From the NCBI RefSeq assembly GCF_018274385.1, contig NZ_JAAFYZ010000011.1, positions 31,496 to 95,495 of the forward strand: a DNA stretch of 64,000 nt, in the 5' to 3' direction. This document shows positions 24,330 to 33,241 of the stretch, piece after piece (position 1 is the stretch's first letter; each line of letters starts with the position of its first letter). Under the pieces are notes generated by a model. The model did no database searches. It was not told the DNA's origin and was given only the letters and a program-made list of their open reading frames with translations. The position numbers and the translations under genes were made by a program. Origin of the DNA: Catenulispora pinistramenti. GTDB taxonomy: Bacteria > Actinomycetota > Actinomycetes > Streptomycetales > Catenulisporaceae.

Positions 24330-25139
24330 TCAGACCCCGTCGTCCGGCAGCGCGACCGCGAGCGAGGCCAGCAGGCCGCCGTCCACCCGCAGGTCCGCGC
24401 CGGTCACGAAGCCGGCGCGCGGGCTGGCCAGGAACGTGACCACCTCGGCGACCTCCGACGGTTGCGCTATCCGGCCCAGCGGGTGCGCGCGGCCCCACTG
24501 GTCCAGCAGGGCATTGACACCCTCGGGGGTGCCGTCGCTGAACAGCCGCGCCGAGTGCCGCAGCATCGGGGTGTCGACGGAGCCCGGGCACACCGCGTTC
24601 ACCCGGACCCCGAACGGCGCCTCGTCGATCGCCATCGCCCGCACCAGCGCCCCCAGCGCGCCCTTGCCCGCCGTGTACGCCGCGACGTTCGCCTGGGTCG
24701 CCACCGCCTGCACCGAGGAGACCACCACGATCGCCCCCGAGCCGGAGCGGCGCAGGTGCGGCAGCGCCGCGCGGGCGGCCAGGAACACGCCCTTGACGTT
24801 GACCGCGAACACCTCGTCCCAGGTCTTCTCCTCGGTGTCGGCCACGGTCCCGTACCGTTGGATGCCCGCTGAGGTGACGAGCACGTCCAGCTTCCCGAAG
24901 GCGGCGACGGTGGCCTCCACGGCCGCGCCGACGGCCGAGGCGTCACAGACGTCTGCGATCACCGGGATCGCCTGCCCGCCGGCCGCGGCGATCGCCTCGA
25001 CGGCCTGCGCCGCGTCCCCCTCGTGCAGCCCGTTGACGGCCACCGCGGCCCCGGCGGCGGCGAGCAGTTCGGCCGTGGCCCGGCCGATCCCGCTCGCCCC
25101 GCCGGTGACCAGGGCGACCCGCCCCGCGTGCTCTTTCAC
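24330..25139 (-). CDS. SDR-family oxidoreductase (likely uronate/aldonate pathway)
   Basis: This 269-residue classical short-chain dehydrogenase has the NAD(P) motif TGGASGIG (12-19), NAG-like TSAGIQ, catalytic serine in VVVSSVQAV (S141/S142), and YTAGK (Y155, K159). Sitting between uronate dehydrogenase and mannonate dehydratase, it plausibly reduces fructuronate to mannonate, the step supplying UxuA; some mannonate oxidoreductases are SDRs. The substrate is inferred from context only. It follows udh by 69 bases and runs into uxuA with 4 bases between. Confidence 0.82.
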   Translation of the reverse strand: MKEHAGRVALVTGGASGIGRATAELLAAAGAAVAVNGLHEGDAAQAVEAIAAAGGQAIPVIADVCDASAVGAAVEATVAAFGKLDVLVTSAGIQRYGTVADTEEKTWDEVFAVNVKGVFLAARAALPHLRRSGSGAIVVVSSVQAVATQANVAAYTAGKGALGALVRAMAIDEAPFGVRVNAVCPGSVDTPMLRHSARLFSDGTPEGVNALLDQWGRAHPLGRIAQPSEVAEVVTFLASPRAGFVTGADLRVDGGLLASLAVALPDDGV

Positions 25140-25208
25140 AGTCTTTCGTCCTTTCCAGGACCCCTGCGGCGACCGCCGAGGGGCATCAGAGGCCGCCGGA
25201 TGTCCCGA

Positions 25209-26015
25209 TCAACCAAGCGGCATTGCGCAGAAACCGCCGCCGACCCGGTGCAGAGCCGGAGCGGACCAGTCGAAGTCCCCGATCCCGGGGATGCCGGCTG
25301 CGAAGCGCTCGGCGTCGTCCCGGGGCCGGTAGCCGATCGCCTCGCCCTCGGCCAGCGAGAACCAGCGCCGGGTGTTGGCCGAGACGCCCCACAGCACCCG
25401 GAACCCGGCCGGCGGTGGCGTGCTCAGGCACGCCTGGACCAGACGCGCGCCGTCCTCGTGCGAGATCCACACGGCGAGGTCGACGACCGAGTGCGGTGCG
25501 GCCCGGTACGCGCCGTATCGCAGGCAACTGACATCGATGCCGAACCGCGAGTGGTACAGACTGCCCAGCGCTTCCACCGCGGCCTTGCTGGCGCCGTAGA
25601 AGGTGTCCGGGCGCGGCGGCACGTCGGCCGGCAGGAACCCGTCCGGCCCGACGTCGTCCCGGGTCCAGAACCCGGCCGCGTGGATGCTCGAGGCCAGCAC
25701 GATCCGCGGCACCCCCTGCCGGACCGCGGCTTCCAGCACTTGGCGGGTGCCCTCGACGTTCACCTCGGCCAAGTGCTCCCACGACCCTTCGCCGGGCTGC
25801 CCGCCGAGGTGCACCACGGCGTCCACGCCGTCGCAGGCCTCTTTGATGGCGCCCGGGTCGGCGAACGACGCGGTCACGATCTCCGCGCCGTCCTCGCCGC
25901 GGTCCACCGGGTTGATGTCCAGCAGCCGCAGTACCCGGTCCGGCCGCGTCATCAGCGGACGCAGCGCACTGCCGATGCGCCCGGCCGCGCCGGTGATCAG
26001 GATCCGTTCGCGCAT
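25209..26015 (-). CDS. udh: uronate dehydrogenase
   Basis: Uronate dehydrogenase oxidises glucuronate or galacturonate to the aldarolactone with NAD. The 268-residue Rossmann protein has ILITGAAGRIGSALRPLM, VDAVVHLGGQPGEGSWEHL, the YxxxK signature in FYGASKAAVEALGSLYHSRF, and VLWGVSANTRRWFSLAEGEA, a block typical of this enzyme rather than of sugar epimerases. The start overlaps the preceding lyase gene by 19 bases. The SMP-30-type lactonase gene across the promoter could hydrolyse its product. Other extended SDRs are possible but fit less well. Confidence 0.82.
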   Translation of the reverse strand: MRERILITGAAGRIGSALRPLMTRPDRVLRLLDINPVDRGEDGAEIVTASFADPGAIKEACDGVDAVVHLGGQPGEGSWEHLAEVNVEGTRQVLEAAVRQGVPRIVLASSIHAAGFWTRDDVGPDGFLPADVPPRPDTFYGASKAAVEALGSLYHSRFGIDVSCLRYGAYRAAPHSVVDLAVWISHEDGARLVQACLSTPPPAGFRVLWGVSANTRRWFSLAEGEAIGYRPRDDAERFAAGIPGIGDFDWSAPALHRVGGGFCAMPLG

Positions 26016-29000
26016 GATGCCTCCCCATAGGTTTCGGGGGCGATCGGATTCGGCGTGTAAGGAGGCTGGTTATAAGCGTGCCGGCGTCGGAAGCCGGGAC
26101 CCTGTCCGCCGACGCGGACCGGCGGTTCCCAGAACCGCCAGCTGGTGGCGTCGGTGTCGATCGGCGTGGACTCCGGACCGGTGCCGTTGCCGTTCTCGGC
26201 GGCGACGGCGTATTCGTAGACGCGGTCCGTGTCCGGCTCGGTGTCCCGGAATTCGAATGCCAGCCCTGAGAAGACCTCCCGGTAGCCAAGATCGCCCTTC
26301 AACCGACGATAGAGGCGATAGCGCGAAGCACCAAGGACTTCGCCCCAGGTGGCGTCCACGTGCCCGGCGCCGAGGCGCAGCCGCAGGCCGTCCGGGGCCG
26401 GCGGGCGCTGGTTGTCGACGTAGCACGGGTAGTCCGGGCCGGGCTCGCTGGTCTGGTCGCTGTTACCGGCCACGACGCGCACGTGGTACTTGGTGCCGTT
26501 GGCGAGGCCGTGCAGGGTGAAGGGGCTCTGACGGGCCGAACCGGCGGTCTCCCAACGGTTTCCGCCGTCCTTGGACAGCTGGATCACGTAGGACTCGGCC
26601 GCCTGCACGTGTTCGAACTCGATGATGGCGCTCTCGCTGCTGTTCGCGGTACGCAGGACGCGCGGCGGGAGCGGACGGGGCAGGCCCTGCGTGAACTCCA
26701 GGACGTGCCGTCCGGCCGGGAGCGAGATCAGCAGTTCGGTGTCGCCGATCCTGGTCATCATCGGCGCAACGCCGTCCACGAACAGCGATCCGGCGCCGAG
26801 CCCGGTGCCGATCCACAGCTTCGCGGTGGTCTCGGTCCGGGTGAAGAAGACCCCTGTGATGTGTGCCGGGTCGGCGAACTCCAGGCTGATGCCCAGCTCC
26901 GGGTCGTCGGTGCTGAGCAGTACGTTGCCGGCGCCGATCGCGCTGCCGTGGAACAGGGCCAGCCGGGTGTGGCCGTCGTCGCCGACCCGGATCGCGCCGA
27001 CGGTGCCGGTGAAGCGCAGGCCGTCGGCGGCGTAGTCGGTCTCGCCGGCGCCGAACACGTGGTCCACGCCGTGCGGGCCGCGGATCCGGCCGCCCCAGGG
27101 CCGGGCGTCGGCCGCCAGGTCGCCGCGGTGGCTGACCACCGCCAGCACGTCGGTGTCCGTGCCCTCCCAGCGCCGGATCTGCGAGGTGGAGGTGCGGATC
27201 TCGTCCACGAACGGCACGCCGCTGAGCATGTGGACGGCCGGCATCCGGTCCGGCAGCTCGGCGAAGCTGTTCGCGTCGTGGCCGGTCGCGGCGGCCAGCG
27301 TGGACCAGGTCCACACCACGCGCTGCTTGGGGGCGAAGGCGTCGTGGACCGCGATGTAGTCCGAGCCCATCAGCAGGACGCTGCGACTCTTGTACTCCTC
27401 GGCCACCGGGCCGTCCGGATGCGGCACGATCTCCGCGTACTGGGCCCAGCCCAGATCGTAGAAGGGGCGCTCCAGCACGTTCTGCCCGATCGCCCGGAAC
27501 GCGCCGTCCTTCCAGACCCCGCAGGCCGTGGTGAACGTGGCGTCCGGCACGCGGCGGTCGCCGGCGTCCTCGGGGCCGTGGCCGCTCCAGGCGCGGCCTT
27601 CGGCGTAGTAGTAGATGTGGCCGGAACCGTTGTCGTCGGCGATTCCCCAGCGATAGTTCGGGCCGTGGTCGACCTGTTCGAGGAAGACGGCCACCTCAGA
27701 GTCCTGCGAGAAATCGGCGCGCAGGGTGATGCCGTAGCCGGTGTACTTGGAGCTGCGAAGCCGGGGATTGGTACCGGAATTCCCGACCGTCTCCACCAAC
27801 GGCCGCCACGGATCCGGCATGCCCGGCCGGACGTCCAGGCCCTTGGCGTTCTCGTCGCTGCCCCAGATCAGGTGCTCGGCGAGCAGCGGTTCGTAGTTGC
27901 GCAGCGCGTCGGCGAGGCGGCGCAGGTCGATCGGGGAGCGCCGGGGCCAGAACGCGTGCGCACCCTGCGTGGGGTGCATGCGCATCGGGCCCTCAGGCGT
28001 GGCGATCGGCGTGGTGAGCGCGTCGACCAGCCAGCGGCCGAGCGCCGCGTACTCCGGTGTGGTCAGCCGGTTGTGGCCGTCGGAGCGCCGGGCCAGCGCG
28101 TTGCCGAGGGTGATCGGGCGCAGGAAGGCCCAGGTGTAGGTGGCGATGCTCTCGGTCCAGCGGCCGCCGGCGGACTCGTAGCCGCTCAGGGCCGGCCGGG
28201 TGAACGTCTGCCCCAGCAGCTCGGCGACCTTCTCGAACCGGTCCTTCCACACCGGGGCGTCCGGGTGGTCGGGAAAGGCCCAGGCCAGGGCGCCGAGGGC
28301 GGCGACGCCGTCGGCGTTGAAGTTGGGGTGGCCGCCGAACATGCGCAGCAGCGGCGTCATCTCTTCGTTGGCCGAGACGTACGCGCACAGCATCAGCAGG
28401 GCTTCGACGCGGCGGCGGTCCTCGGCGGACAGCGATTCGCGGTGCCGGTCGTAGCCGTCCAGGAACCGGTCGTAGAGCGGCCGTTGCAGGATATTGAGAT
28501 AGCCGCCGACCTCATTGACGCCGCGGGCGATCAGCCGCGGACCCTCGTCGCCCTCGAAGAACGCCTTCAGGAAGTCCTCGGCGGTGGCGAACTCGCCCTC
28601 GGTGGCCACCGGGTCCGGCCGGGCGCCGTCGTACTCCAGCCGCCAGTCCTTGACCCGGTCCAGGCTGAGCGTGCCCTGCCAGTGGTGCAGGTCGCGGGCG
28701 TAGGTGGACTGGAAGTGCGCGTCGATGCCGTTCTCCTGGCGGCGCAAGGCTTCCAGGTCGCGCTCGTGGCTGTAGAAGGCGATGCCGGTGGCCCGGGTGC
28801 CGGGGCGCAGCGGCCAGGTCCAGTGCAGGACGCCGTCGGTGTGCCGGAAGTGCAGCTGGAGCTGGTGCGAGGAGGCCCACAGCGCGTAGAGGCGGTCGTC
28901 CCACTGCGCGTGGTCGCGGATGAAGACGCCGCACGCGTCACCCGATCGTTCATCCCAGAAAGCCGCGTGCGGCCGGATGTCCCAGGCGAAGCTCGGGGCG

Positions 29001-29890
29001 TAGGGGCCGACGGTGAACATCATGTCCACGCTCGGGTCCTCGGTGCCGCCGGGCCCGGAGAAGTTCGGGTCCTCCCCGCCGCCGCCCAGCACGATCGGGT
29101 CGGCGATGCCGCGCCAGGCGTGCGCCTGTTCGTGCGGCCAGGACGAGGAGAAGCGGTGGGTGGGGGACAGGCCGGTCCAGGCCAGGTCCCAGCGCGCGTC
29201 CAGGCCGTCCGACATCGCTTCCGACAGCTCGATGAAGTCGCAGCCGGACAGGGCGCGCACCACCGCGGTGTAGTGGGCGCCGTCGGTGAAGCGGTAGCTG
29301 ACTTCGCAGGATGCGAACAGGGGGCCGGCTTCCAGGACCCGGCACTTCAGGCTTTTGACGGTGCCGGACAGCGTCGACGTCCCGATCCAGCCGGAGCCGC
29401 GGTCGAAGTGCGTGATGGGGCCGGGCACCGGGTCGTCGCCGGAGAACGGGATCCTCGTGCCCGGCAGGCGGACCCGCAGGACCCCGCTGTCCAGCTCGAT
29501 CCCGTCCTCGGCCTTCGACACCGAGACCGGCAGCGGTGACTCGGCGAGCGGGAGTTCGGCCCGGGTGGACAGCGTGAACCGGCGGTTCCGGCCCGGACCG
29601 AGTTCGGCGAAGAAATGGACGGTCGCGGTGGTCAGGAAGGTGGTCGACTTCGTGTTCTGCGACAGCTGGAACGGCACCGGCTCGCCGTTCTCGTCCGTCA
29701 GCCGCAGGTCCCCGGCCCGCACCGACGGTGTCTCCCAGCGCACCGGGTAGCTCAACAGCGTCCGGGGCCAGGCGAACTCCGGATGGTCGATCAGGTCGCG
29801 CAGGACGAACTCGATGTGCCCGTCCCGCGCGCCCCAGACCCTGGTCGGGGTCTGTGTCTGGGTCTGTGGCTGAAACCCGGTGGTGCTCAC
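25997..29890 (-). CDS. large PL26-like polysaccharide lyase with two fibronectin III domains
   Basis: This 1297-residue protein starts at GTG 29890, overlapping the permease stop by four bases (GTGA). The N-terminus (WPRTLLSYPVRWETPSVRAG, FQLSQNTKSTTFLTTATVHF) resembles the RIFT barrel of PcRGLX/YetA-type proteins, family PL26 exo-rhamnogalacturonan lyases. A central beta-sandwich and an alpha/alpha toroid follow (about 400-750), then beta-rich sequence. Two FN3-like modules lie at about 1065-1245. No signal peptide is visible (MSTTGFQPQTQTQTPTRVWG), so it probably acts inside the cell on imported oligosaccharides. Downstream uronate genes suit an unsaturated or uronic-acid product. The exact lyase specificity is inferred. 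Confidence 0.7.
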   Translation of the reverse strand: MSTTGFQPQTQTQTPTRVWGARDGHIEFVLRDLIDHPEFAWPRTLLSYPVRWETPSVRAGDLRLTDENGEPVPFQLSQNTKSTTFLTTATVHFFAELGPGRNRRFTLSTRAELPLAESPLPVSVSKAEDGIELDSGVLRVRLPGTRIPFSGDDPVPGPITHFDRGSGWIGTSTLSGTVKSLKCRVLEAGPLFASCEVSYRFTDGAHYTAVVRALSGCDFIELSEAMSDGLDARWDLAWTGLSPTHRFSSSWPHEQAHAWRGIADPIVLGGGGEDPNFSGPGGTEDPSVDMMFTVGPYAPSFAWDIRPHAAFWDERSGDACGVFIRDHAQWDDRLYALWASSHQLQLHFRHTDGVLHWTWPLRPGTRATGIAFYSHERDLEALRRQENGIDAHFQSTYARDLHHWQGTLSLDRVKDWRLEYDGARPDPVATEGEFATAEDFLKAFFEGDEGPRLIARGVNEVGGYLNILQRPLYDRFLDGYDRHRESLSAEDRRRVEALLMLCAYVSANEEMTPLLRMFGGHPNFNADGVAALGALAWAFPDHPDAPVWKDRFEKVAELLGQTFTRPALSGYESAGGRWTESIATYTWAFLRPITLGNALARRSDGHNRLTTPEYAALGRWLVDALTTPIATPEGPMRMHPTQGAHAFWPRRSPIDLRRLADALRNYEPLLAEHLIWGSDENAKGLDVRPGMPDPWRPLVETVGNSGTNPRLRSSKYTGYGITLRADFSQDSEVAVFLEQVDHGPNYRWGIADDNGSGHIYYYAEGRAWSGHGPEDAGDRRVPDATFTTACGVWKDGAFRAIGQNVLERPFYDLGWAQYAEIVPHPDGPVAEEYKSRSVLLMGSDYIAVHDAFAPKQRVVWTWSTLAAATGHDANSFAELPDRMPAVHMLSGVPFVDEIRTSTSQIRRWEGTDTDVLAVVSHRGDLAADARPWGGRIRGPHGVDHVFGAGETDYAADGLRFTGTVGAIRVGDDGHTRLALFHGSAIGAGNVLLSTDDPELGISLEFADPAHITGVFFTRTETTAKLWIGTGLGAGSLFVDGVAPMMTRIGDTELLISLPAGRHVLEFTQGLPRPLPPRVLRTANSSESAIIEFEHVQAAESYVIQLSKDGGNRWETAGSARQSPFTLHGLANGTKYHVRVVAGNSDQTSEPGPDYPCYVDNQRPPAPDGLRLRLGAGHVDATWGEVLGASRYRLYRRLKGDLGYREVFSGLAFEFRDTEPDTDRVYEYAVAAENGNGTGPESTPIDTDATSWRFWEPPVRVGGQGPGFRRRHAYNQPPYTPNPIAPETYGEASCANGS

Positions 29891-30840
29891 TCCGCGTCTC
29901 CCTGGTCGGCGGCCGCCTTCGTCACACCCTGCGTGCCGAACGCCGCGCCGCCGGCCACGCCCTCGACCAGGAAGCGCTGCAACAGGATGAACAGCAGCAG
30001 GATCGGCGCGGCCACGATGAACGTCCCGGCGGCGATCAGCGGCCAGTTCTGGGTGTTCTCGCCGAAGAACGAGTACAGCCCGCGCGTCACCGGCCACAGC
30101 GACTTGTCGGAGAGCATCACCAGCGGCAGGATCAGGTTGTTCCAGGAACCGACGAAGCCGAAGATGGCGAACGTCGCCAGCGCCGGCTTCATCTGCGGGA
30201 TGACGATCCGGAAGATGAACCGGATGTAGCCGCAGCCGTCCAGCGCCGCCGCCTCGTCGATCTCCTTCGGGATGCCTTTGATGTACCCGACGAAGAAGAA
30301 GAACCCGGCCCCGGACAGACTGACCATCAGCAGGTAGCCGGGCATCGAGTTGTACAGGTGCAGCGCCCGCGCCTCGATGAACAGCGGGATCAGCCCGCCG
30401 GGCAGGAACCCGGAGAAGATGAAGAAGCTGTACAGGACGTTGGAGTGCCGGAACCACCCGCGCGAGATCGGGAACGCCAGGAACACGCCCAAGGTCAGCG
30501 TGATCGTCACCGGGATGACCGCGTAGATCAGACTATTGATCATCTCGCGCCCGAAGTCCCCGACGCTCCAGGCATCGCTGAAGTTCTGCTTCGTCCACGG
30601 ATGCGGACTGCCGGTCGGGTCCTGCAGGAAGCCGGTGAACGTCTTGAACGACTGCAGGAACAGGTACACCAGCGGCGCCGCGAACACGAACGCCGCGATC
30701 ACGAAGCACAGCAGCTGCCGGCCGCTGAGCCGGGCCAGCCGCGCGACCCGCGAGGGCTGCTTGAGCTGGCGGCGGGGGTTCTGGGCCGGGGCATGCGGGC
30801 CCTGATCTGCGAGGGCCGCCATCGCCGTCGTGCCGCTCAC
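29887..30840 (-). CDS. ABC sugar transporter permease (CUT1, MalG/LplC type)
   Basis: This 317-residue inner-membrane permease has about six helices and the ABC-coupling EAA loop EIDEAAALDGCGYIRFIFRI. The GTG start at 30840 overlaps the stop of the partner permease (GTGA). Its C-terminus overlaps the lyase start in the same way, indicating coupled translation. It pairs with the MalF-type permease and the binding protein upstream. No ATPase is encoded nearby; many actinobacteria use a shared MsiK ATPase, so this is expected. Confidence 0.9.
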   Translation of the reverse strand: MSGTTAMAALADQGPHAPAQNPRRQLKQPSRVARLARLSGRQLLCFVIAAFVFAAPLVYLFLQSFKTFTGFLQDPTGSPHPWTKQNFSDAWSVGDFGREMINSLIYAVIPVTITLTLGVFLAFPISRGWFRHSNVLYSFFIFSGFLPGGLIPLFIEARALHLYNSMPGYLLMVSLSGAGFFFFVGYIKGIPKEIDEAAALDGCGYIRFIFRIVIPQMKPALATFAIFGFVGSWNNLILPLVMLSDKSLWPVTRGLYSFFGENTQNWPLIAAGTFIVAAPILLLFILLQRFLVEGVAGGAAFGTQGVTKAAADQGDAE

Positions 30841-31736
30841 AGCTGGATCTCCCGCCGCCGCAGCGCCCACAGCAACCCGCCGCCGATCACCAGCGTCAGC
30901 CCGAACTGCAGGATCGCCAGCATCGAGCCGTACCCCAGCTGGGCGTTGCTGCCGAAGGCCGAGTCGTACATGTAGAGCCCCAGGGTCTTGGTGCCGAAGT
31001 TGCCGCCGGTCAGGACCAGGATCAGCGCGTACTCGCCGAGCGTGCCCATCGCGGTGAGGAAGACGTTGACGGTGGTGGCCGGGGCCAGCAGCGGCCAGGT
31101 GACGTGCCGGAAGACGCGCCACTTGCCGGCGCCGTCCAGGGCCGCGGCCTCGTAGACCGGCTTCGGGATGTTCCGCAGGCCGGCGATGTAGATCAGCATC
31201 GAGTAGCCGGAGAACATCCAGATGTTCACCGCCATCACCAGCGGCAGGGCCAGGGTGTTGTCGCCGAGGAAGGCCGAGGTGCTGTGGAAGATGCCGTGCC
31301 AGGCGTTCTCGGCCGGGCCGGTGATCGGGTCCAGGATGAGCGCGAAGGTGGTGCCCACGACCGCGACCGAGAAGATCTGCGGCATGAAGATCAGCGCGCG
31401 GTAGAAGGTGTAGGAGCGGCCCGGGCGGTTCATCAGCATGGCCAGGCCCAGGCCGATGGCGTTCTGCAGGATGGTGACGCCGGCCACGTAGATCAGCGTG
31501 GTCTTGATGGCCGGCCACAACTCGCCCCACAGGGCGGTGAAGCCGTTGGTGTAGTTGCAGAACCCGCAGAAGTTCACCGGTGTGCCGGGCAGCCCCGAGT
31601 ACTGCGTGAACGAGTACACGATGGTCGCCAGCGACGGGTAGAGGCCGAACAACAGCCACCCGATCCCCGGGATCGAGATGCTGGCCCAGGGGATGAACCG
31701 TCTGGTGCGTGAGGTTCCGAAGGGACAGCGTGACAC
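30837..31736 (-). CDS. ABC sugar transporter permease (CUT1, MalF/LplB type)
   Basis: This 299-residue permease has six predicted helices and the EAA loop PVYEAAALDGAGKWRVFRHV. GTG 31736 is preferred over an upstream TTG because AGAGGAGG sits just before it. An unusual loop with four close cysteine-containing residues (NFCGFCNYTNG) follows the first helix. It lies 113 bases downstream of the solute-binding protein; an intervening hairpin probably lowers permease expression relative to the binding protein. Confidence 0.9.
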   Translation of the reverse strand: MSRCPFGTSRTRRFIPWASISIPGIGWLLFGLYPSLATIVYSFTQYSGLPGTPVNFCGFCNYTNGFTALWGELWPAIKTTLIYVAGVTILQNAIGLGLAMLMNRPGRSYTFYRALIFMPQIFSVAVVGTTFALILDPITGPAENAWHGIFHSTSAFLGDNTLALPLVMAVNIWMFSGYSMLIYIAGLRNIPKPVYEAAALDGAGKWRVFRHVTWPLLAPATTVNVFLTAMGTLGEYALILVLTGGNFGTKTLGLYMYDSAFGSNAQLGYGSMLAILQFGLTLVIGGGLLWALRRREIQL

Positions 31737-31783
31737 GCCGCCTCCTCTCAACGGTGCTTGTGCGGCCCACGATCGGCCACCGA

Positions 31784-31811
31784 CCGGCCCCGGCCCGCTT
31801 CACGGGGCCGG
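31784..31811 (-). terminator. intra-operon attenuating hairpin after the binding-protein gene
   Basis: CCGGCCCCG pairs with CGGGGCCGG around a 10-base loop, 39 bases downstream of the binding-protein stop. Such hairpins commonly stabilise the highly expressed binding-protein mRNA or partly stop transcription before the permeases. Confidence 0.5.
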
Positions 31812-31849
31812 GAACCGGGCGGCGTCGCGCCGGGCCTAAGGGAGGGGTC

Positions 31850-33205
31850 TTACTTACCGATCGACTTCGTGTAGGCCGAAGCGGAGCGGTTCAGGATGGT
31901 GTCCAGGCTGTCCGAGCCGATCGGCGCCAGCTTGTAGTAGTCCGGCCCGGCGGCGTCGTTGGACGCGCCCTGCGGGATCCACGGCGTGGTCAGCTGCACG
32001 AACGAGTCCGACGTGTGCTGGTTCAGCCAGTCCATCCACGACGTGCCGGAGTTGCTGACCGAGGGCTCGGTGGACATCGAACCGGTGGCCTTCAGCCAGT
32101 TCTGGTAGTTGGCCGGGTCCGAGAACATCGTCAGCCACTCCATCGCCAGGTCCTTGTGCGGGGCCGAGGTCGGCACCACCCAGGTCAGGTCCGGCTTGAC
32201 CGGAACCCGGTTGTCCGCGGCGTTGTCGGTGCCCGGCAGCACGAACAGGCCGACGTTCAGCTTCGGGTTGGCCTTCAGGATGGTCGAGGAGTCCCACGAA
32301 CCGTCCAGCAGGAACGGGTAGTCGTCGGACTTGACCGCCCACAGCCCCGGCGCGGTCTGCTGGTCCACGCCCGCGGCGGCCGGCTCGATGTACTGCATCA
32401 CCTGCTGGTACTTCGCGCCGATGTCCTTGTACGCCTGGTTGTTCCAGTTCTGCGTGCCGTTCCAGAACGCGTTGGCGCGGTCGGAGGAGACCTGCGTGGA
32501 GTCGGCGGGCTGCTTGCCGGCCATCAGCGTCTGGTTCTCGATGCCCTGCCAGATGCCGCCCTGCATCCCGACCTTGCCGGCCAGGAAGATCGGGGTCTTG
32601 CCGGCCGCCTTGAGCTTGGCGCAGTCGGCCAGGAACTCCGTGAACGTGGTCGGGACCGTCATGTTGTACTTGGCGAGCAGGTCCTTCTTGTACCAGATCG
32701 CCCCGGCCCCGGCGTACTCGGCGGCCATCACGCCGTACACGCCGCCGTTGTAGCCGATCGCCGACTGCTGCGCCGTCATGTCGTAGTTCTTCATGAACGG
32801 CTGGTCCTTCAGGTCGACCAGCTGGCCGGCCTCGATCAGCGCCGCGGGCCCGCCGGGCTTGATGTTGGTGAAGCTGGGCGGAAACGCCTTCTGCGTCGGG
32901 GCGAACTGCGCCAGCACGTCCACCGACTTGGACTGCAGCAGGCTGTTGGACAGCTGGCCCCAGGCGCCGTTCGCGGTCGAGGTGTTCTGGAAGTTGATCT
33001 TGACGTTCGGGTGCGCCTTCTCGAACTGCGCGTCGAGCGCCTTGGTGTAGTCCACCGCGCCGGGGTTCGTCCACTCGGCGATGGTGAGCGTCTCCTTGGG
33101 CCCGGCCGAGCCCGACCCCGAGGACTTGCTGGACGAACACGCGGCGGCGCTCGTCGCGGCCACGACGGCCACGATGCCGATCGCGACCGGTCTGCGGATG
33201 CTCAT
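31850..33205 (-). CDS. extracellular sugar-binding lipoprotein of the ABC transporter
   Basis: This 451-residue family 1 solute-binding protein captures the oligosaccharide outside the membrane. A lipoprotein signal (RRPVAIGIVAVVAATSAAAC, lipid on C23) is followed by a Ser/Gly linker and the binding domain (ETLTIAEWTNPGAVDYTKAL, FEKAHPNVKINFQN). Typical later segments are YNGGVYGVMAAEYAGAGAIW and NPKLNVGLFVLPGT. The gene lies 36 bases after the enolase-superfamily dehydratase gene and heads the transporter genes. The ligand is unknown; the operon suggests a uronate-bearing or galactose-bearing oligosaccharide. Confidence 0.92.
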   Translation of the reverse strand: MSIRRPVAIGIVAVVAATSAAACSSSKSSGSGSAGPKETLTIAEWTNPGAVDYTKALDAQFEKAHPNVKINFQNTSTANGAWGQLSNSLLQSKSVDVLAQFAPTQKAFPPSFTNIKPGGPAALIEAGQLVDLKDQPFMKNYDMTAQQSAIGYNGGVYGVMAAEYAGAGAIWYKKDLLAKYNMTVPTTFTEFLADCAKLKAAGKTPIFLAGKVGMQGGIWQGIENQTLMAGKQPADSTQVSSDRANAFWNGTQNWNNQAYKDIGAKYQQVMQYIEPAAAGVDQQTAPGLWAVKSDDYPFLLDGSWDSSTILKANPKLNVGLFVLPGTDNAADNRVPVKPDLTWVVPTSAPHKDLAMEWLTMFSDPANYQNWLKATGSMSTEPSVSNSGTSWMDWLNQHTSDSFVQLTTPWIPQGASNDAAGPDYYKLAPIGSDSLDTILNRSASAYTKSIGK

Positions 33206-33241
33206 GACGACTATCTCCGTTTCCTGACAAGTGGGAGCGAA

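Noticed and set aside
25997..30457. A single 1486-residue open frame through the lyase and into the permease gene
   Set aside because: The first part is the permease gene read in another frame; the GTG at 29890, overlapping the permease stop, is the natural start.
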